This document shows, piece after piece, positions 58,596-64,000 of a stretch of 64,000 bases of DNA; position 1 is the stretch's first letter; every line of letters begins with the position of its first letter. The DNA comes from Verticillium longisporum (Eukaryota > Ascomycota > Sordariomycetes > Glomerellales > Plectosphaerellaceae): the NCBI GenBank assembly GCA_019188255.1, contig JAETXT010000005.1, positions 3,472,001 through 3,536,000 of the forward strand. Reading direction: 5' to 3'. Position numbers and translations under genes: made by a program. Below the pieces are notes generated by a model. That model was not told the DNA's origin and made no database searches. It saw only the letters and a program-made list of their open reading frames with translations.

Positions 58596-59150
58596 AGCTG
58601 CAGTGCGTGCTGTTCCTGTTGCTGTCGCTGTCGCTGTTGCTGTTGCTGTTGAGGCTGCGACGGTGCCAGCAGAAGGCGCATCCAGAAGCGTCCAGACAAG
58701 TTGCAGTGGGCCACGGTGGGCCCACCCAAGGCCGGCACACCGAGACACTAAGGCGGCCGGGGCACCTGCCTCCCAGGTAGGGGTGCTACGCTGGGGTGCC
58801 ACATCAAGCCCTCTCATTGGGTGCTGGGGGGTCAAGTGGACTCGTGCCAGGCCGTCTCCGGACGTCCCGCTGCTGCTGGCACGGGCTCACATGGGGGGAT
58901 GCGACTCCACCCCAAGAGCGTATTTAGCGGGGGGTTCAGCTTCCGTAGTGCCTTTCTTCAGCTGGAACCAGCACGATGGGTGTGAGACTGCCGAGCAGCG
59001 TGCCTAGGACTGACTCGACGACGACACGCAGGTACCGGTCTTCTGGTTCGATTCTCCGACCTCCTCTGTCTGCCCGCTATCGAGATGCTCATCGCAGGAA
59101 TGAATGTAACCATGGCACGAGAGAGCATGGCGAAACCGACAGTCCTACCT

Positions 59151-59184
59151 TGCCTAAGTGCCTAAGTGCCTAAGTGCCTAAGTA
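59151..59184 (+). repeat. 8-bp tandem repeat TGCCTAAG
   Basis: Four copies of TGCCTAAG. It precedes a segment rich in GGTACC palindromes and GGTA/GGTAA units (59191-59241, 59383-59426). Confidence 0.9.
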
Positions 59185-59210
59185 GCCCGACAGTACCTAC
59201 CTAAGGTACC

Positions 59211-59241
59211 GAGGTAGGTAGGTAAGGTAAGGTAAGGTGGT
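59211..59241 (+). repeat. GGTA / GGTAA tandem repeat
   Basis: Three GGTA then three GGTAA units, ending in GGTACC. A similar array recurs at about 59395-59420. Confidence 0.85.
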
Positions 59242-59792
59242 ACCTGGTGGAAAGAAGACAGGTACCCACCGACCGCTCCCGTCGTCCCCAGCGTCCCAGT
59301 GCCCCAGCACCCCCACCCCCTGGAATGAGCGCTGTGACATGTCTCTTCAACGCGAGGTGCTGGCTGGAGAGTAGATGGACAGGTACCGAACCTAAGGTAC
59401 CTAAGGTAGGTAGGTAAGTTAGGTACCCAGACGACGAAGCGACAGACGACAGCCTTCAATAGGACCCCCATGATCATCACTCAATCTGAAGCTCCCCACA
59501 TCGGCTCTCGTGCCCAGCTGGCCCTCCAGAACCCGGTGAGAGTAAGCCGGCGCAAGCCTCATCTTCCGAGTTCGATTTTCGTTTCAGGATCGACAGCCAA
59601 GTCGCGACTCAGCCGAAGTGCCGTGCTCAGATGAACCCGATCAGCGAATACTGCCAGAATATGACTGGATGCATGGCACAAGACGGTCTCCATGAACACC
59701 GATCCTTTTGCCCACTGGACATGGCATGGGCATGCACTGTTGGAGTTGAGCACATTGCGAACATATGGTCGCAAAGAGATCTAGGCACCTTG

Positions 59793-59828
59793 CCTCTGAG
59801 GTCCTCGCATCCTCTGAGGTCCTCGCAT
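59793..59828 (+). repeat. 18-bp perfect direct duplication
   Basis: Two adjacent identical 18-bp copies (CCTCTGAGGTCCTCGCAT). Confidence 0.9.
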
Positions 59829-60503
59829 CAAACTTGAACCCATCGAGGCCTGTATTGGGCCGGCGCCATGACCGTGAGTGACTCCTCCGTCATCAGAGCG
59901 GTACGTACCCGCCCTGTTGGCAGCGTGCAGCGGGCAGGGGACCGGGCAGCGCGTGCATCATCAGGTGCCAGGCGACTACCAGCCCCTCCATCTCTGCCTC
60001 CTCCGCCTCTGATGCCTCAATCGCACCCACCGCGACTCTGAACACAAACTGTCCTCCACGTCACCGTCAGTCCAACCGACCTGCTGGCCTGTTCTCAACT
60101 GAGGCAAGCTTGACTCCCACGCCGTCTCGTCACCAGCTCGAACCACGTTGCTGTCGCCCCCGATCCACCCATATATACCTTGGGCAGCAAAAACCAGGCA
60201 GCCTTGCGCATAGCATCGCATCGCAGCATCGCATCGCATTTGCATCTATCGCGCACGACAACCTCTGCCCCTCTTCTCCCTTGGGCGAATCTCCCGCAAC
60301 CCCCGACACAGCGAGCCACGAAGGACCCCTCTACACAACAATACCGTCGACGAAAACGAGTACACCACGTAGCACGCAGCGACCACCTCATACCGCCGAC
60401 AAACGCCCCGCCCACCTCCTTGCTTCCCGACAGACCCGACCTCTTTCTCGCTTTGTCGCTTTGCCGCTTCGTCGCTCAACATCCACGCCCCACGCCGCCC
60501 ATC

Positions 60504-61055
60504 ATGGCCTCCTTCGCAGAGAATCTCTGGAACTCAGTCTTCACCCCGGGCACAACACCAACCCTCCTGTACGCCACAAACGCCAGCTTCGCCGCCCTCC
60601 AGCTGGCCCTCCTCGCCCTCCTCGCCGCCCCCCCCATCCACTTCATCATCCTGTCCTTCCTCTGCGCCGGCCTCTGGCGCGCCATCAACTGGTTCGCCGC
60701 CGAGCTGGCCATCGCCCAGGCCCGCGAGGCCGCCGACAACGACAAGGCCGCCGCGGGCGGTGCCGGGCCCGGAGGACCAGCCGATACCCCGGGCGGCGGC
60801 AGCAGCAGCAGCGACGACGATACCGAGGTCGACACAGCCGTCGACCAGGCCGTGCGCTCGCGCAAGACGGCCGGCAGCGCGAGCAGGGAAGTCGAGGTCG
60901 AGGGGTCTGCGGCCGGCGAGCTGAAGCAGAGACCTGCTGCCGCCACTGCTGGTGCTGCTTCCGGGCCGGCATCGGTGGCGGGGACGCAGTCGAGCGCGAG
61001 CACCGAGGACGAGTGGGAGAAGGTTTCGGAGAATGAGAACGAAAAGGATAAATAG
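60504..61055 (+). CDS. PKR1: V-type ATPase assembly factor Pkr1
   Basis: Pkr1 is a small ER membrane protein needed for assembly of the V0 sector of the vacuolar proton pump. The 183-residue single-exon product starts MASFAENLWNSVFTPGTTPTLL; the FTPGTTPTLL motif is diagnostic. Two transmembrane helices follow at about 26-43 (FAALQLALLALLAAPP) and 44-66 (HFIILSFLCAGLWRAINWF). The rest is a disordered hydrophilic tail (G/S/A-rich, then acidic, DEWEKVSENENEKDK). The tail is long compared with yeast Pkr1 but usual for Pezizomycotina. The start at ATG 60504 (ATCATGGCC) was chosen by homology, although the frame stays open further upstream. Confidence 0.93.
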   Translation: MASFAENLWNSVFTPGTTPTLLYATNASFAALQLALLALLAAPPIHFIILSFLCAGLWRAINWFAAELAIAQAREAADNDKAAAGGAGPGGPADTPGGGSSSSDDDTEVDTAVDQAVRSRKTAGSASREVEVEGSAAGELKQRPAAATAGAASGPASVAGTQSSASTEDEWEKVSENENEKDK

Positions 61056-61070
61056 ATCCGACGCTTGTGG

Positions 61071-61105
<35 letters not shown>

Positions 61106-61666
61106 GGTCTTCCTCTCGCTCTCTCCCCCAAGAGCGGCCGTGGTGCTTTCTGTTTCCCCCCGTTGCGCAGCGCCTCGCCTTTTCGAGATACCCCCACCAG
61201 AACACCCTCCGACGTCAGGTCGCCTCAACATGCGGCGATGCGCGCTCCTCTTTCTCCTTCCTTTTCTCGTTTGCATGTTCCATGGCGGAGGCGGGAGCGT
61301 TTTTTTTTTTTTTTTGCCGTGACGAGAGTGTTTGGTGCTACGACTTTTGGGAGGTAGAGAGTGAGAGATGAGGCAGGAAGCGGGCTACAGTACATATCGA
61401 TATCAAGTCCACTCGTTTGGCGAGACAATGTTCAGGATTTATGCCTTAGAACTTCCATCCATGTTGCTTGCTCCATGTTGCTTGCTCCATCCATGTTGCT
61501 TGCTTGGTTTTTTTTCCCGAGATCTATCCAGCGACTCCCAACTCCGTGTATAGGTACAAGATTGTGGCATGTACACGGTCCCGTCCGTTTCCAACGCCAA
61601 GTGTCCATATTTGTAGTGCATTTCACTCCATCTTCGCTTGACGTCCGTCTCTTGGCACATTTGTCT
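61056..61666. other. Convergent 3' region between PKR1 and the sugar transporter
   Basis: About 610 bp with the (GA)n array, a T16 run (61300-61315), and a triplicated CCATGTTGCTTGCT-like unit (61459-61504). Fits two 3' UTRs; no gene. Confidence 0.6.
61073..61102 (+). repeat. (GA)15 dinucleotide array in the PKR1 3' region
   Basis: About 15 GA units beginning 18 bp after the PKR1 stop codon, so probably in its 3' UTR. Confidence 0.92.
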
Positions 61667-63908
61667 TCACAGATATCTCAACCTCGACGTGGCGTATGCG
61701 GCGCCGACCGCAGAGATGGCGCCGATGAAGAGACATACGGCAATGGCGTTGGGGCCGTCAGTATCATGATGCTCGGCGGGATCGGCCCCCTTGGCAAGCT
61801 CAGGGCTCTTGCCGGGCTCGAGGATCGTAAAGACAATGGTGCTGATGAAGGTACCAATAAATTGCGGCAACGTTGAGTAAATGTTGAGGATACCGAAATA
61901 GATGCCCGACAGTTCGCCCGTTGACGATGAGGCGCCAGGCGTGTCAGACCCGTGCTCCAGATGCAGAGCGTGGTCTGCGCTGATGGCTGGCAGCTCAATG
62001 TCATCGGCGTTGGACAGGCGGCGGTAGGCTGGGCCGCCAGCATCTGTGGCGCCGCTGAGCTTGTTGACCTCGACGCCGAGAAAGGTGACGGGCGCCCACA
62101 TGGCAATGGTCCAAGGGAGTCCGCAGATGACGACGAGGAAAGTGGCAAATCGGAAACTGGCGGCGAAGGGAGCCATGAACATGGCGCTCGCAAACATGAG
62201 GTGGCCGGCCATCCAGACGGTCATGAGGTCGGGTTTGCGCTTGCTGAACTTTTCTGCGAGGGTCGTCAGCCCTTGGGGCGGGCGGGCCGTGTACTTCTCG
62301 TCGTCTGGTGACTTTGTGACCATTGGCAGGAGCCAGGCGCCGATAAGGGTGACGGTGGAGTAGATGACGAGGGCGGTGCTGCCGATGCGACCGACATCGC
62401 CGAGCATGTCTTTGGAGTTCTTTGCCTCCTCGGGCGCATCGTAGCGGAAATACGTCTCGCCGACCCAGGTCGCGCTGTAGAAGAGGAAGGGAAACCAGCC
62501 AATCCACGCCCAGAACTGTGCCCAGCAGATGGCCTGGATACGTGGGGGCAGGTTGAGCAGCGTGGACCAGATCTGGCTGAAGACCTTGAAACGGCCGACA
62601 GGCTTGCGAGAGTCTGGTCTGGTTGAGATGAGCACCCTCTCGGTAACGGCCCAGCAGGTAACGGCCGAGGAGAAGAGTATGAAGACGGTGGCGATCAGGG
62701 TCAGTTGCTTAAACTGCGTGTCTCCAAGCGTCGTCCCTAATATGCCTACGAGGTCGATAGCGCCCGCTCCATATCCCATCATATGGCCCATGGCGGACAT
62801 TCTGCTGGCTGCGCCGATTTAGCTACGAGGCCAGGGGCTGTACTTGGCTTTTGGGGGGGGGGATCACTTACACCATGCCGCACCGGCTTGTTGCTTCTCG
62901 ATGGGTAGAGTGTCGACGATCAGGCTCCTGGCGCAGGACATGACTAGGGAACTGGTCAGTTCATGCTGTCCTCGGGATGCAATGGGGTTAACCTACCCGC
63001 ATTGATAGCAAAGTCGACGGCATAGATTGCCAGGACCGCAAGCGTTATCGTGAAGCCGCGGGCAGACTTCTCGTCAGCAACGAAAAAGCCCACAATTTCC
63101 TGCGTGAAGCCCAGAACGATCATGCTCAGGGCGGCAATAATCGAGCCCATGACGATGAAAGGACGCCGGCGACCCCATTTTGAGGTGGACTGATCAGCAA
63201 TGACGCCAACAATAGGCTGAACAATGAGTCCCGACAGAGGCCCAGCAATCCACACAAGCGATGTATTACTCTTGGTGAGGCCGAGATTCAGGAGATATGG
63301 TGTGCAATCTGGATTCGCAAGGTCAACATATGATCTGCCGAGGAGGGGCGCCAGGTTCGCGCGATGTTTGCTACTCACAGGTCATCTCCACTCCCCATGT
63401 GAAGCTGTGGATGACGGTCAATGCTAGCTGTCGCCACGACACGCGACCTGGGTTCCACCTACGTGATGCCGATGGCGTTGAAGGTCAGGAGAACCATGCG
63501 CATCGCCTCGGAGTTCCCCTTGATATGGGGCTGCCCCGCCCATGTCGACATTTCTGTGAATCCCTCCTCGCGTATCGATCGATTGATTGTCGGCTCCCCG
63601 TCGATGACCTCGCCAGCGTGCCGGTCAATGTCGCGGTCGCGGTCGAGGCTGGATGGGCGGCGCGTGGGTCCCACGTATCCACCAGGATTGCTAGTCGCAG
63701 ATGATGGGTGCCAGTCGTCATCAAAGTCCGGGTTCGAATCGGTGTCGGGTTGGCCGTTGCTCGACTGCGACGGGGTGAGGATGGGCGTCGAACGTCCTGC
63801 CGAGTCGACGGAGAGGTAATGAGCGTCACTGGAATCTGCGTCTCGGGCGCCTGTAGGAATCAGAGTTGAGTTCGAGGTCGAGGCTGGCGTCAGAAACGCA
63901 GCAGCCAT
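61667..63908 (-). CDS. Sucrose / alpha-glucoside:H+ symporter (SUT-type, MFS), five exons
   Basis: A plasma-membrane proton-coupled disaccharide transporter of the GPH/SUT group (plant SUC/SUT, fission yeast Sut1). Exons: 63908-63463, 63404-63379 (26 nt), 63308-62997, 62943-62872 and 62808-61667. Introns are 58, 70, 53 and 63 bp, GT..AG and frame-consistent, giving 665 residues. The cytosolic N-terminus (about 120 aa) is disordered. The membrane part begins with MRMVLLTFNAIGITFTWGVEMTYCTPYL (helix 1, split over exons 1-3). It continues with LVWIAGPLSGLIVQPIVGVIAD, then the SKWGRRRPFI loop equivalent to the R-x-G-R-R-R-P signature of the family. MSCARSLIVDTLP and the helices of exon 5 complete about 12 helices. 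A long central cytosolic loop (about 480-560) is typical of fungal members. Substrate (sucrose or maltose) is inferred from the family. Confidence 0.9.
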
Positions 63909-64000
63909 GGCGGGAGGGTGGAGCTCCCGCAGCTGCCAGTTCAGGTGTCCGTGCCGTAATTCTTTCAGGAGCGCTTCAAATCTAACAAAGCACCCATGAC

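Larger units (their letters stand above)
58017..60503. promoter_or_regulatory. 2.5-kb divergent upstream region of the F-box and PKR1 genes
   Basis: Contains both promoters and an unusual density of short tandem repeats: hexamer-like GCTCGT/GCGGTT runs at 58320-58380, GTGCGGC at 58571-58595, GCTGTT at 58619-58650, TGCCTAAG at 59151-59184, GGTAA at 59211-59241, and an 18-bp duplication at 59793-59828. No gene recognised. Confidence 0.5.

Overview
The window is nuclear DNA of a filamentous ascomycete, most likely a Sordariomycete of the order Hypocreales. The evidence is GC-rich coding sequence, short spliceosomal introns (51-122 bp) with GT..AG ends and CTAAC-like branch sites, and orthologues of standard fungal housekeeping genes. 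I see no rRNA, convincing tRNA, CRISPR array or intact transposon. Exon coordinates were worked out by hand from reading-frame continuity and splice signals.

Layout. 1-4027: PRP31 (minus, running off the left edge) and CLF1 (plus), two pre-mRNA splicing factors sharing a 418-bp divergent promoter. 6146-8308: a DUF3824-like Arg/Ser-rich protein (minus). 10696-13670: an Sro9/Slf1-type La-motif RNA-binding protein (minus), with a conserved-looking C-terminal block just downstream that may be its last exon. 14846-16275: a metacaspase (plus, five exons). 16749-18916: a secreted type-B carboxylesterase (minus). 21302-22698: the PRMT1-type arginine methyltransferase (plus, six exons, two of them micro-exons). 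23480-25173: a cytochrome P450 broken by an in-frame amber codon just after ExxR (minus). 26269-28084: a RING-finger protein (minus). 33638-36427: the APC/C cullin subunit APC2 (minus). 43199-44684: a C2H2-like zinc-finger protein (minus). 54986-58016: an F-box protein (minus). 60504-61055: the V-ATPase assembly factor Pkr1 (plus). 61667-63908: a sucrose/alpha-glucoside:H+ symporter of the SUT type (minus).

The left and right ends have ordinary fungal spacing. The middle (about 28-55 kb) is gene-poor: three stretches of 5.6, 6.8 and 10.3 kb have no recognisable gene, and each lies upstream of a minus-strand gene (RING, APC2, zinc finger). They contain many short G- or C-rich tandem repeats. 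The genes are not a pathway cluster. Themes recur (splicing: PRP31, CLF1; ubiquitin: RING, APC2, F-box; RNA binding and arginine methylation: the RGG-rich La protein and PRMT1), but co-operation between neighbours is inference.

Three genes (PRP31, the DUF3824-like gene, PRMT1) have apparent single-base frameshifts, four in all, each in or next to a mononucleotide run of 4-5 bases. Two are essential or highly conserved genes, so base-calling error in the assembly is the simplest explanation. Separate substitution-type oddities are an amber codon in the P450, no ATG plus a changed active-site motif in the metacaspase, and a Gly-to-Ala change in the SAM-binding motif of PRMT1. I did not find a new defence system or a biosynthetic cluster.
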